Assembly (NCBI GenBank): GCA_029027265.1
Contig: CP093061.1
Location: 1,426,001-1,490,000, forward strand
Reading direction: 5' to 3'
DNA: 64,000 nucleotides
Origin: Sulfurospirillum_A sp029027265
GTDB taxonomy: Bacteria; Campylobacterota; Campylobacteria; Campylobacterales; Sulfurospirillaceae
Positions within the stretch are counted from its first letter, which is position 1, and every line of letters starts with the position of its first letter. Both the position numbers and the translations under genes were made by a program. Of the stretch, positions 42,942 through 52,293 are shown in pieces. Under the pieces are notes generated by a model that searched no databases, was not told the origin of the DNA, and worked only from the letters and a program-made list of their open reading frames with translations.

Positions 42942-43785
42942 ATGAAAGAATTTAAACTACGCCAAGAGCTGCAAACAATTAAAGATAAACGAAGAAGACA
43001 GGCACAACAGCACAAGATAGATACAGTGCTAATGATAACAATAATGGCTACAATGAGTGGCTATCAAGGATACAGAGCGATAGGTGATTTTGCAAAAAGG
43101 TATAAAACACAAATAGTTAAATACCTAGAGCTGGAAAAATAAAAAGTACCTGCTTACGCAACAATAAGGCGTGTTCTAATGGAGATAGAGCATAAGACGT
43201 TTGAAAAGATATTTATGAGATGGATGAAGTCTTATATGAAGAGAAGTAAATCACAATGGATAGCAATAGATGGTAAAGCTATAAAAGGGACTAAACAAAA
43301 AGAAGAAGATAAGAAATTAGCCCAGCTTGTTTCATTTTTTACCAGTGATTCTAAAGAGATACTTATTGCAAGAAAGACAGCATCAAAAAGTAAATCGTAA
43401 TAGATTCGAAGTACGTGAGATAGAAGTCTATGACGATTTTTATAATATTAATAAAAATAAGTTTAATGGTATAGAAGAAATTGTCAAAGTAACTCGTTCA
43501 ACTTATTGAAAAAATAGTGATAAATTTTCTCAAGAAACATCTTTTTATATTTCAAGTAAAAAAATGTCAGCAAAAAAGTATAACTATGGTATTAGAGCTC
43601 ACTGGGGTGTTGAGAGTATGCATTACATAAAAGATGTAACCTTTGGTGAAGATGCCTCTTTAATACATACTGGTAACGCTCCAACTAATTTTTCTATTAT
43701 TAGAAACATAGCTATGAACGTATTAAGAAGAACAAACTACATCACTTTTCCTCAAGCTATTTGTATGATTGAGACTGTGAAATAA
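42942..43785 (+). pseudogene. ISAs1-family transposase, degenerate
   Basis: Pieces of one transposase: KEFKLRQELQTIKDKRRRQAQQHK at the start, TAA at 43139-43141, then VPAYATIRRVLMEIE, the first catalytic region SQWIAIDGKAIKGTK, a jump from ARKTASKSKS to NRFEVREIEVYDDFYN that removes about 80 codons, a TGA near 43507, and the end RAHWGVESMHYIKDVTFGEDASL. The H-repeat-associated/ISAs1 identity is clear from DGKAIKG and GVESMHY. Gene is dead. Terminal repeats were not identified. Confidence 0.88.
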
Positions 43786-43811
43786 TCAAACCCCATAACT
43801 CATAATTTTCT

Positions 43812-45482
43812 AAGTCCTACTCAATTATAGGCAATTACTTTGCCTAAATTGTACCATAAATATATTTGAAATAATTTTAGCCATATAAAGCCTAAAACTA
43901 GCGATATAAAGAGCTATCTCTTCTCTTATACTGCTCAGGTCTCCATCTTGAATGGCTATCATCAGTTTTCTAAACAGAGTTATCCCTATCAGATTAAGTA
44001 AGCGTTTAAAATTATAGGTAAACATGATAAGAGCATTTTCACCAGCTACTTTCTTTTTACTTCTTACCAAGAAGTGATCCCAGCCCAAACTTCTTTTGAT
44101 TGTTCCAAATGGATGTTCAACTATAGAACTTCGTTTTTTAATTATTGCTTTTGATTTATCAGTTTGCATATTGGCATTATAGTTGTCAAGTAGCTCTTGA
44201 TGTTCCCATCTTTGAGTCTGTTTAGTTTTAGTCTTTTCACCTAAACATTTATCTTTGATTGGGCAGGCATTACAGTCAGTTTGAGAACTTCTATACAAGT
44301 ACATAGTACGAGCATATGATTGATTTAAATATGAAGTTCTTGATATTAGTTTATTGTTAGGGCATACATAAGCATCTTTGTTTTTATCGTAGATAAACAT
44401 ATCTTTAGTGAACTTACCTTTGTTTTTTAGTTCTTGACCTATTCTTACTAGAGGTACTACTGTATTGATACCATCATCAATACATTTTTTACCCCAAGGG
44501 CACCCAGTAATCTCAACTGCTGAAGAATAGCCTTTATCTGCTGTTATTATTAGATCTGGATTATCTATAACTTCTTTAGTTTGTAAAGCCATCTTATGAA
44601 GCTCTTGTTTATCTGAGCCTGATGATGTAACATCAGTAGCTACTATAAACTTATACTTATCGTCTACGCATATCTGTGAATTATAAGCCATTAAATTATG
44701 AGCAGGTTTACTCATTATGCTTGCATCTGGGTCAGTACGATTGTACTGAGTTTTATTGAAACTTTTAAGAAGTGCTAAATCAGATTGAGATTTTGCTTTT
44801 TTTTAAGAGTTTTTCTAAATTACGAGGAAGATTTTTAGAAAGTTTATTTGTAGTTGTTTCTTCATCACTATATTCTAAAGTAGTCAAATACTCTTGTATA
44901 GATGACTCTGCTTTTTTGATAGATTCATCTACAGTTCTTTTCATTATAAGAGTATTTTTAGATGCATTAGCTCTTAAAAATGCTCCATCTAGTCCTACTA
45001 TTTCTCCTCCAATAAGTCCTATGCCTTTGCATAAAAGTATAAACTCTTTAAACACTTGTTTAAGAGCTTTAGGATTATCTTTTCTGAAGTCTGCTATTGT
45101 TTTATAGGTTGGTTTAAGTCCTAATGTTAGCCACATTAATTCTACGTTTCTTGCATTTTCTTTTTCAAGATTACGAGAACTTCGTATTTTATTGAAATAA
45201 CCATAGATATATATTTTTAATAGTAACTCAGGTGCATAAGATTTTTGACCAGATAGAGAGTTAGATGTATCGTTAAAACCTAATCTTTTTAAATCTAAGA
45301 GTGACACATAATCATCTATTGCTCTTACTGGGTTATTCTCATCTACATACTCATCAAGACTTGGAGGAAAAAGTAGTTGTTGATTACGGTTTAATCCCTC
45401 TTTATATTTATCACTCATAAATACCTCTTTAAATCCCTATATTACGAACTATTCTTAGTGTATTATACAGTTTTAGGAGTTT
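43812..45482 (-). mobile_element. IS1182-family insertion sequence
   Basis: One transposase gene with short flanks. Imperfect ends AAGTCCTACTC (43812) and AACTCCTAAAACTG (reverse of 45469-45482) may be the terminal repeats; this edge assignment is tentative and no target duplication was found. The transposase coding region has a single frameshift in an A8 run. Confidence 0.7.
43825..45418 (-). pseudogene. IS1182-family transposase with frameshift at A8
   Basis: The N-terminal 212 residues (45418-44780) start MSDKYKEGLNRNQQLLFPPSLDEYVDENNP with the catalytic-domain beginning EIVGLDGAFLRANASKN. At 44801-44808 (minus-strand A8) the frame ends shortly after; skipping one base continues with AKSQSDLALLKSFNK, DPDASIMSKPAHN, and the remaining core DLIITADKGYSS, SQTDCNACPIKDKC, and IVEHPFGTIKRSLGWDHFLVRSKKK. 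Everything else is intact, giving about 530 residues if corrected. Either a recent one-base insertion, or slippage at A8 yields the full protein. Confidence 0.85.
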
Positions 45483-45688
45483 AAAGATGGTTAATGTTAT
45501 GATGTTTATGTTGTTATTTTTATAATTTATGAGACTGTTATTTAGTTATTTCACAGTCTCATTGGTGGGAATAGCAAAAAATTATGTTGTTTGTTAGAAT
45601 GAATCAGCCGTGAATTTTTCTTCTTTAAATACTTATTTAGCACTTTTTTAGTAAAATAAGTCAATTTTAATTCATAGGGTTATATAAC
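45483..45688. other. Intergenic region before purL
   Basis: No gene. It contains an inverted repeat TGAGACTG/CAGTCTCA at about 45530-45558, whose right arm with its flank (GAGACTGTGAAATAA in reverse) matches the end of the ISAs1 remnant near 43774-43788. This looks like leftover IS sequence. A -10-like TAAAAT near 45653 may drive purL. Confidence 0.45.
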
Positions 45689-47890
45689 ATGGAAAATTTA
45701 GCAGAAGTTTTAAAAAAACATAAGATTACAGAAGATGAGTATGCAAACATACTAAAGATAATGGGACGCGAACCAAACATGTTGGAAATAGGTATATTTT
45801 CTTCAATGTGGAGTGAGCATTGTTCATATAAATCTAGTAAAAAGTACCTAAACGGTTTTCCTACAGAAGCTCCATGGGTTATTCAAGGGCCTGGTGAAAA
45901 TGCTGGTGTTATTGACATTGGTGATGGTATGGCTGCTGTTTTTAAGATGGAAAGCCACAACCACCCAAGTTTTATAGAGCCTTATCAAGGTGCTGCAACT
46001 GGTGTTGGTGGAATTTTAAGAGATGTATTTACCATGGGTGCAAGACCTGTAGCAAATATGAATGCACTTCGTTTTGGAAACATAACTAATAATGATGATG
46101 TCTCAAAGCACCAAAGATATTTAGTTCGTGGAGTAGTTGCTGGAATTGGTGATTATGGTAACTGTATGGGTGTTCCTACTATTGGTGGTGAAACATCATT
46201 TGATGAGAGTTATAATGGAAATATTTTAGTAAACGCTTTTACTCTTGGACTTGCAAAAACTGATGAAATTTTTTATGGACTTGCTGAGGGAATTGGTAAT
46301 CCTGTTGTTTATGTTGGTAGTAAAACTGGTCGTGATGGTCTTGGTGGAGCTGTTATGGCTAGTGATAGCTTTACAGAGGAGAACAAATCTCTTCGTCCAA
46401 CAGTTCAAGTTGGTGATCCTTTTGCAGAAAAACTTCTTCTCGAAGCTTGTATGGAGCTTTTTAAACATGATTACATAGTTGGTATTCAAGATATGGGTGC
46501 TGCTGGTCTTACTTCAAGCTCATTTGAGATGGCTGGTCGTAGTGGTAGTGGTATGATTATGAATCTTGATAAGGTTCCTGCTCGTGAAAAAGAGATGCAA
46601 CCATTTGAGTTTATGTTGAGCGAATCTCAAGAAAGAATGCTTATTTGTGCTAAAAAAGGTTATGAGGACAAAGTATTAGAAATTTTTAGAAAATGGGATT
46701 TAGATGCAGAGGTTATTGGTGAAGTTACTAATACTGGAAATATGGAACTTTTCTGGCATGGAGAGAGGGTAGCGGATATTCCTGTTCTTCCTGTTGGTGA
46801 AGAAGCTCCTATTTATGATAGACCTGTTAGACGACCTGATTATCTTGATAAAATAAACTCTACATGTATAGATAGTTTTAAAAAAGTAGATAACAAAACT
46901 GCATTTGAAAAACTTTTTAGTTCAGTTGAAGTAGCAGATAAATCTTGGATTTTTGAGCAGTATGACTCAATGGTTCAAACAAACACAATAAAAGCACCAG
47001 GAAGTCTTGATGCGAGTGTAATTCGTGTAAAAGAGAATGGAAAAGCACTAGCCATGAGTAGTGATTGTAATCCGCGTTATAATTATATAGACCCAAAAGG
47101 TGGAGCAGCAGCAGCTGTTATTGAGAGTGGTCGTAATGTTGCCATGAGTGGTGCAAGACCGTTAGCAATTACAGATTGTTTAAACTATGGAAACCCTGAA
47201 AATCCAGAAGTTATGTGGCAATTTGCACAAGGGTGTTATGGTATAAAAGAGGCTTGTTTGAAGCTAAATACTCCAGTAGTAAGTGGAAATGTATCACTTT
47301 ATAATGAAACTAACGGAGTAGGGATTTATCCAACTCCTGCGATAGCTATGGTTGGACTGAATAAGAGTGCAGACAAGGTTCTTCCAAGCTCATTTCAAAA
47401 AGTTGGAGCTTCACTTTATCTTGTAGGCGAAACTAAAAGTGAATTTGGTGGGAGTCTCTATATGAAAGAGCTTTATGGAAAAGTTGAGGGAAAACTTCCT
47501 ATTATTGACTATGACAAAGAGTTAGCACTTTGGGAGCTTATTATTGAGGCAAATAAAGCAGACGTTATAAGCGCTGCAAAAGATGTTAACGTAGGTGGAA
47601 TTGTAATAGCACTAGCAAAAATGAGTTCAGTGAGTTCAAAAGGTGTTACATGTAACGTTGATTTAGCTGATGCAAAAGATATTTTCTCAGAGACTTTCTC
47701 ACGTGCTATAGTTGAAGTTAAAAATGAAGTTGTATTTGAAAATATGGCAATACAACTAGGAATTAGCATAACTAAAATAGGACAAGTAGAAGAATCAGGC
47801 TTTACATGTAACGATGTTTCAGCAGATTTGGAAGCACTTAAAAACAGTTATTTTAATAAGTTTCAAGAAATTGTAGAACAAGATATATAA
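45689..47890 (+). CDS. purL: Phosphoribosylformylglycinamidine synthase subunit PurL
   Basis: ATP-dependent synthetase subunit of purine synthesis working with PurQ and PurS. The 733-residue small-type PurL has the signature SSMWSEHCSYKSSKKYL near residues 35-51, the nucleotide-binding GPGENAGVIDIGDG, GGETSFDESY and the C-terminal half-repeat VSGNVSLYNET. Length and motifs are complete. TACATGTA occurs three times. Downstream is an 11-base perfect inverted repeat that lies in the next gene's 5' end. Confidence 0.96.
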   Translation: MENLAEVLKKHKITEDEYANILKIMGREPNMLEIGIFSSMWSEHCSYKSSKKYLNGFPTEAPWVIQGPGENAGVIDIGDGMAAVFKMESHNHPSFIEPYQGAATGVGGILRDVFTMGARPVANMNALRFGNITNNDDVSKHQRYLVRGVVAGIGDYGNCMGVPTIGGETSFDESYNGNILVNAFTLGLAKTDEIFYGLAEGIGNPVVYVGSKTGRDGLGGAVMASDSFTEENKSLRPTVQVGDPFAEKLLLEACMELFKHDYIVGIQDMGAAGLTSSSFEMAGRSGSGMIMNLDKVPAREKEMQPFEFMLSESQERMLICAKKGYEDKVLEIFRKWDLDAEVIGEVTNTGNMELFWHGERVADIPVLPVGEEAPIYDRPVRRPDYLDKINSTCIDSFKKVDNKTAFEKLFSSVEVADKSWIFEQYDSMVQTNTIKAPGSLDASVIRVKENGKALAMSSDCNPRYNYIDPKGGAAAAVIESGRNVAMSGARPLAITDCLNYGNPENPEVMWQFAQGCYGIKEACLKLNTPVVSGNVSLYNETNGVGIYPTPAIAMVGLNKSADKVLPSSFQKVGASLYLVGETKSEFGGSLYMKELYGKVEGKLPIIDYDKELALWELIIEANKADVISAAKDVNVGGIVIALAKMSSVSSKGVTCNVDLADAKDIFSETFSRAIVEVKNEVVFENMAIQLGISITKIGQVEESGFTCNDVSADLEALKNSYFNKFQEIVEQDI

Positions 47891-47912
47891 CAATTTTAAT
47901 AATAATGTTTAT

Positions 47913-48698
47913 ATACTTAAAATAAAAGAGATTAGAGATGCTCGATGGTTCTCTAATCTCATTACTTCAATAATAATCTTTTACGCTTCTGTTTTAGGTT
48001 TTGAGACTATAGATTCAGTAGCAAAACCATTTGGTGATTTTTTTCATATACTTGATTATACTATAACAGTATATTTTGTAATAGAATTAACCATCAAAAT
48101 ACTTGCTGAAGATAAGTTTATAAACTTTTTTAAAAATGGTTGGAACCTTTTTGATTTTTTTATAGTTATTATTACATTAATTCCTCTTGAAAATAGCTCA
48201 TTTGCTGCCATTGCAAGATTACTGAGGATTTTTAGAGTACTTCGTCTATTTACCGCAAGACCTGAACTTAAATCTATTATAGATATGCTTATGAAGGCTA
48301 TTCCTGCTATTATAGACATTGTTATACTCCTTTTTATCATCTTTTATATTTATGCAATTATAGAAAGTGTAGTTTTTGCTGATATGCCCTCAGGACTTTG
48401 GGATAACTTTTTAGTGGCAATGTTGACATTGTTTAGAGTCTTTACTTTTGAAGATTGGACTGATGTAATGTATGAGACCATGGAAGTTTATCCTTGGTCT
48501 TGGATATATTATGTAAGTTTTATCATTATTGCTGCTTTCGTATTTTTTAATCTTTTTGTTGCAGTTATAATCGGTGAGATGCAAAAGATGCAAGATGAGA
48601 AGATGAAAGAAGAAATTCATGAAGACAGTAAAAAACTTGATATTCTTTTAGAAGAAGTGAGAGAATTAAGAAAAATAATGGATAAAAATTTAAAATAG
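47913..48698 (+). CDS. Voltage-gated-type ion channel protein (no canonical start codon)
   Basis: Six-segment cation channel of the ion transport family. From the first ATG (48285) there are only 137 residues, but the frame is open from upstream and encodes the voltage-sensor segments: NLITSIIIFYASVLGFETID, YTITVYFVIELTIKILAED, WNLFDFFIVIITLIPLE, and the charged S4 AAIARLLRIFRVLRLFTARPEL. After 48285 come the pore (TFEDWTDVMYE) and the C-terminal coiled coil. No ATG, GTG or TTG exists upstream in frame. Candidates are ATA at 47913 (ILKIKEI), or an ATG at 47905 displaced by two extra bases in the TATATA tract. It could be a broken gene. Confidence 0.65.
   Translation: MLKIKEIRDARWFSNLITSIIIFYASVLGFETIDSVAKPFGDFFHILDYTITVYFVIELTIKILAEDKFINFFKNGWNLFDFFIVIITLIPLENSSFAAIARLLRIFRVLRLFTARPELKSIIDMLMKAIPAIIDIVILLFIIFYIYAIIESVVFADMPSGLWDNFLVAMLTLFRVFTFEDWTDVMYETMEVYPWSWIYYVSFIIIAAFVFFNLFVAVIIGEMQKMQDEKMKEEIHEDSKKLDILLEEVRELRKIMDKNLK
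47928..47960. other. Perfect 11-base inverted repeat at the ion-channel 5' end
   Basis: GAGATTAGAGA at 47928-47938 and its complement at 47950-47960 with an 11-base loop. It is 38 bases past the purL stop, no T-run follows, and it overlaps the first codons of the channel gene. It may be a purL transcript end or a structure masking the channel's translation start. Confidence 0.5.
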
Positions 48699-48714
48699 TA
48701 GTTTATTTACACTA

Positions 48715-49659
48715 GACCTCTCCTAAAACCCCCAATAATATAAGGATTAAAATTTGCTTAAGTAATGTATGGCAAAAACAATAAAATATCGTAAAGTAAA
48801 TAAACTAAGAGATGAAGACTTTAGAAGAGTAGTAGGCGTAAAAAGAGACACCTTTAAAGAGATGGTAAAAATACTTAGAAAACATTATCACCAAAATAAA
48901 ACCAAAGGTGGAACAACTAAATCTCTATCTGCAAATGATGAGACACTAATGATGCTTGAATACTATAGGGAATATAGAACATTTAAACATCTTGGTGTGG
49001 ATTATGAAGTAAGTGAATCTACAGCTCATTACATCGTTAGTAAGATTGAAAAAATCCTAATAAAAGAGCCACAATTCCATCTACAAACTCTAAAACATTC
49101 AATACCAGTAGATGATGCTAATGAGATTGAAGTAGTCGTTGTAGATGTAACTGAGAGCCAGTGTGAAAGACCAAAAAAAAGCAAAAACTATACTACTCAG
49201 GTAAAAAGAAGAAGCATACTCAAAAAACACAAATAATTACAACATCAACAGGTAAAATACTTGCAGTGACTGTTGATAAAGGTAGAATATATGACTTTAA
49301 ACTCTTTAAACAAAGCAAGGCTACAAGAAAGATAATATTGAGTAAGGTTCTTGCTGATTTAGGTTACATGGGTATTGATAAAATATGTCTAAACTCTCAC
49401 ATACCAAACAAGAGAACAAAACTAAATCCACTTACAAAAGAAAATAAAAAAGAGAATCGTAAATTATCATCTACACGAATTATTGTTGAGCAAATAATGC
49501 AAAAATTAAAGTGTTTAAAATCACTAAATACCCATATAGAAATAGGCGAAAAATGTTCGGTTTAAGGATGAATCTTATCTGTGCTATAGTTAATCTTGAT
49601 GCAAAGCCTATAAATAGTACTCTTGAAGGGGGTTGATGTTTAGTGTTTTAGGAGAGGTC
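48715..49659. mobile_element. IS5-family insertion sequence (945 bases)
   Basis: Ends carry perfect inverted repeats GACCTCTCCTAAAAC/GTTTTAGGAGAGGTC, flanked on both sides by TA (48713-48714 and 49660-49661), fitting the TA target duplication of the IS427-type IS5 subgroup. It lies 17 bases after the ion-channel stop. The single transposase gene inside has two frameshifts. Confidence 0.88.
48769..49636 (+). pseudogene. IS5-family transposase, two frameshifts
   Basis: DDE transposase: KINKLRDEDF-type start (YRKVNKLRDEDFRRVVG), the HTH-like YREYRTFKHLGVDYEVSESTAH, and the first Asp in VVDVTESQCERPKK. At 49173-49180 an A8 run precedes AGC; the following core KKQKLYYSGKKKKHTQKTQII is read in the -1 frame, so one A is missing. 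Then DKGRIYDFKLFK and LADLGYMG are readable. A second shift near 49520 separates the end YRNRRKMFGLRMNLI. The protein is inactive as encoded. Confidence 0.85.
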
Positions 49660-49757
49660 TAATAATTACTTTTGCCACCAACGGCATTTAAGTTAAGCAC
49701 TATTTAACTTTTTTTGATATATCATTAATTATATTTATCTCAAAACATGAAGGATAT

Positions 49758-51464
49758 ATGATGATAAAGTTGGTTTATAAATTTATGCTACCCGTAATAT
49801 TAATATTGATATTGGGGTTTTATGTCCTTACAAGTATAACAGTTTCATCTCAAGAAAAGATAGTTGTTTTTTTACAAAATAGTAGTGAGGTGTTAGCTTC
49901 TAAACAGATAGAGAGTGAAAAAAAATCCAAACTTGAGACTCAAAATAAATTTTTAGATTTTTCAGCTAACTCTGTTGCTATACTTTCTGGTGATTTTCTG
50001 TTAAATTTTGATGTTGATGGACTTGAAAGTAGTCTCAAAAAATATTTTGACATAGAAGAGATACAGAGTGTTTCTGTATTTGACTCTGCAGAAAATAAAT
50101 ACTTCATAGCACTTCATAGAGAAAATGGAAAAATAGTAAAAAGTGATACACTTGCAAATAAAGATACAAGTTATAAATTTATACAAAAAGATATGGTTTC
50201 TAATGGAGAAAAACTTGGTTATATAAAATTATATTATGATAACAGTAATATTATAAATCAGATAAAACAAAATCAGATCAATATGAAAAAAAGTTTTTTA
50301 GAGTTTAAGAAAAAAGCAAAAGAGCATGAAGACTCAGCTAAAACTATTAGGATTGTAACAGTTGCTGGAATCTTGTTTGTTGTTGTTATGATGATAGTTG
50401 TATTGACATACAAATTTGTAATTAATCCACTCAATACTTTAAAACTTGGATTAGATAACTTTTTTAGTTTTTTACAAAAAGAGAAGAGTGATGTAGCGCA
50501 GATAAATATAAAATCAAAAGATGAGTTCGAAGAGATAGCCAATATAGTTAATACAAATATCTTTCAAATAAAAAAACTTATGGAAGAGGATTCCGTATTA
50601 ATAAAAAATGTTAAAAATATTGTAAATCTTGTAAAAGAGGGTAAGATAGAGCAGACTATAGATAGTAGTACTTCAAATGATGGACTCGAAGAGTTAAAAA
50701 TACTCATCAATGATATGTTAAAAGTTATATCTAAAGGTGTATCTACAGATATTAACAAACTAAAAATAGCTTTAGATAACTTCAAAAACTTTAATTTTAT
50801 ACATAGGATAGAGAACGATACAGGAGAGACTGCTATGGGTCTAAATCAACTGGCAGATATAATCACTGATATGCTAAAAGAGAGTGAAAATAATGCCAAT
50901 GTTCTTGTTGAGAGTGAGCATATATTGAAGAAAGATATAGGAGAGCTAAATATAATCTCTAAAAATATTTCAAATTTATTAGATGAAGCATCAACTTTTA
51001 CTCAAGATGCAATAATAGGACTAAATGAATCAAATGAACAATCTAAACAAGTAGAGCAACAAGCAGAAGATATAAAGAATGTAATCTCTGTTATAAGTGA
51101 CATAGCAGACCAAACAAATCTATTGGCATTAAATGCAGCTATAGAAGCAGCAAGAGCTGGTGAGCACGGAAGAGGTTTCGCTGTTGTTGCTGATGAAGTA
51201 AGACAGTTAGCAGAAAATACACAAAAATCACTCTCTGAGATTGATTCAGCTATAAGCGTGTTGATGCAATCAGTTAGGCAAACGGTGGAAAATGTCAATC
51301 ACAGAACAGAAGAGATAAAGAAAATAAATACAACTATATCAAATATAGAGAGCGAAAGTAACTCAAATGTAAATATATCTAAAAAAATAGAAAACATAGT
51401 TGTTCAAATATCTACTATATCAGATAAAATCAAGAGCAATATAGCAGATAAACAATTTAAATAA
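49758..51464 (+). CDS. Methyl-accepting chemotaxis protein
   Basis: Transmembrane chemoreceptor of 568 residues. Segment 1 at about residues 8-28, a periplasmic sensor domain (about 29-198), segment 2 around 203-222, HAMP-like helices, and the signalling hairpin IADQTNLLALNAAIEAARAGEHGRGFAVVADEVRQLAE (about residues 450-487) that contacts CheW/CheA. The final methylation helix is short and lacks a CheR-docking pentapeptide. Upstream is an IS5; 60 bases downstream lies a family-3 binding protein, possibly its ligand presenter. Confidence 0.93.
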   Translation: MMIKLVYKFMLPVILILILGFYVLTSITVSSQEKIVVFLQNSSEVLASKQIESEKKSKLETQNKFLDFSANSVAILSGDFLLNFDVDGLESSLKKYFDIEEIQSVSVFDSAENKYFIALHRENGKIVKSDTLANKDTSYKFIQKDMVSNGEKLGYIKLYYDNSNIINQIKQNQINMKKSFLEFKKKAKEHEDSAKTIRIVTVAGILFVVVMMIVVLTYKFVINPLNTLKLGLDNFFSFLQKEKSDVAQINIKSKDEFEEIANIVNTNIFQIKKLMEEDSVLIKNVKNIVNLVKEGKIEQTIDSSTSNDGLEELKILINDMLKVISKGVSTDINKLKIALDNFKNFNFIHRIENDTGETAMGLNQLADIITDMLKESENNANVLVESEHILKKDIGELNIISKNISNLLDEASTFTQDAIIGLNESNEQSKQVEQQAEDIKNVISVISDIADQTNLLALNAAIEAARAGEHGRGFAVVADEVRQLAENTQKSLSEIDSAISVLMQSVRQTVENVNHRTEEIKKINTTISNIESESNSNVNISKKIENIVVQISTISDKIKSNIADKQFK

Positions 51465-51524
51465 CAAAAGGAAAAAACTGGCGGCTGTGCTAAGCACTAA
51501 AATAAATCAATAAAAGGAAGTAAT

Positions 51525-52259
51525 ATGAAAATCAATAAGATAATAGTAGGTCTTTTGTTTTTATCAATAAGCTTATTTGGTATAGATAAGATAGAGATGT
51601 ATACAGAGAATTGGGCACCTTATAACTTTAAGAAAGATGGAAAGGTAACAGGTATAGCGATTGATATTTTAGCTAAGATGCTAAAAAATGTTAAATCAAG
51701 TCAAACCGTGGCAGATGTAAAGTTAACAAGTTGGGCAAGGGCTTATTCTATTGCACAGAAGAAAAAAAATGCAGTGGTATTTACAACTACAAGAACAGAA
51801 AAGAGAGAAAAGATGTTCAAGTGGGTTGGACCTATTGATGTAAATCAAGTAGTAGCAATTGCACCTAAAAGTAAATCAATAAAAATTAGTTCTGCTACAG
51901 ATTTGAACAAATACAAAGTTGGTGCTATTTTTAAAGATGTTGGAGAGTCTGTTCTGAAGTCATCTGGTATCAAAAAAATTCAATCAACAAAAGGTCTTAA
52001 TGCTCGTGACCTATCTTTAAAAAAGTTAATGGCGGGTAAAATTGATATTTTTTCTATCAGTAAGTCTTTAGTTGTAGATGTACCTAGTATTGGGTTTAAA
52101 AAAGATGATTATGAGGTAGTATATGTTCTAAATGAGTCTAGTCTATCTTATGCATTTAATAAAGATACTGATGATGCCTTAATAGCTAAATTTCAAAAAG
52201 CACTTGATGCTCTTAAAGCAGATGGTACAGTTGATAAACTGAATAAAAAATATAAATAA
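51525..52259 (+). CDS. Periplasmic family-3 solute-binding protein
   Basis: A 244-residue exported protein (signal peptide about 1-19, LFLSISLFG) with TENWAPYNFKKDGKVTGIAIDILAKML, the family-3 substrate-lobe sequence, and TTTRTEKREKMFKWVGPID. It is not accompanied by permease or ATPase genes; instead it follows an MCP. It therefore more likely senses than transports a polar ligand. AAGGAAG Shine-Dalgarno. Its 3' side is the edge of an IS256 copy. Confidence 0.88.
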   Translation: MKINKIIVGLLFLSISLFGIDKIEMYTENWAPYNFKKDGKVTGIAIDILAKMLKNVKSSQTVADVKLTSWARAYSIAQKKKNAVVFTTTRTEKREKMFKWVGPIDVNQVVAIAPKSKSIKISSATDLNKYKVGAIFKDVGESVLKSSGIKKIQSTKGLNARDLSLKKLMAGKIDIFSISKSLVVDVPSIGFKKDDYEVVYVLNESSLSYAFNKDTDDALIAKFQKALDALKADGTVDKLNKKYK

Positions 52260-52293
52260 GTAAATGATTAGGAAGAAAGGAACTGTTCAAAAA

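Noticed and set aside
45528..45562. Inverted repeat TGAGACTG/CAGTCTCA as a terminator
   Set aside because: No T-run and its flank matches the ISAs1 end, so it looks like IS debris.
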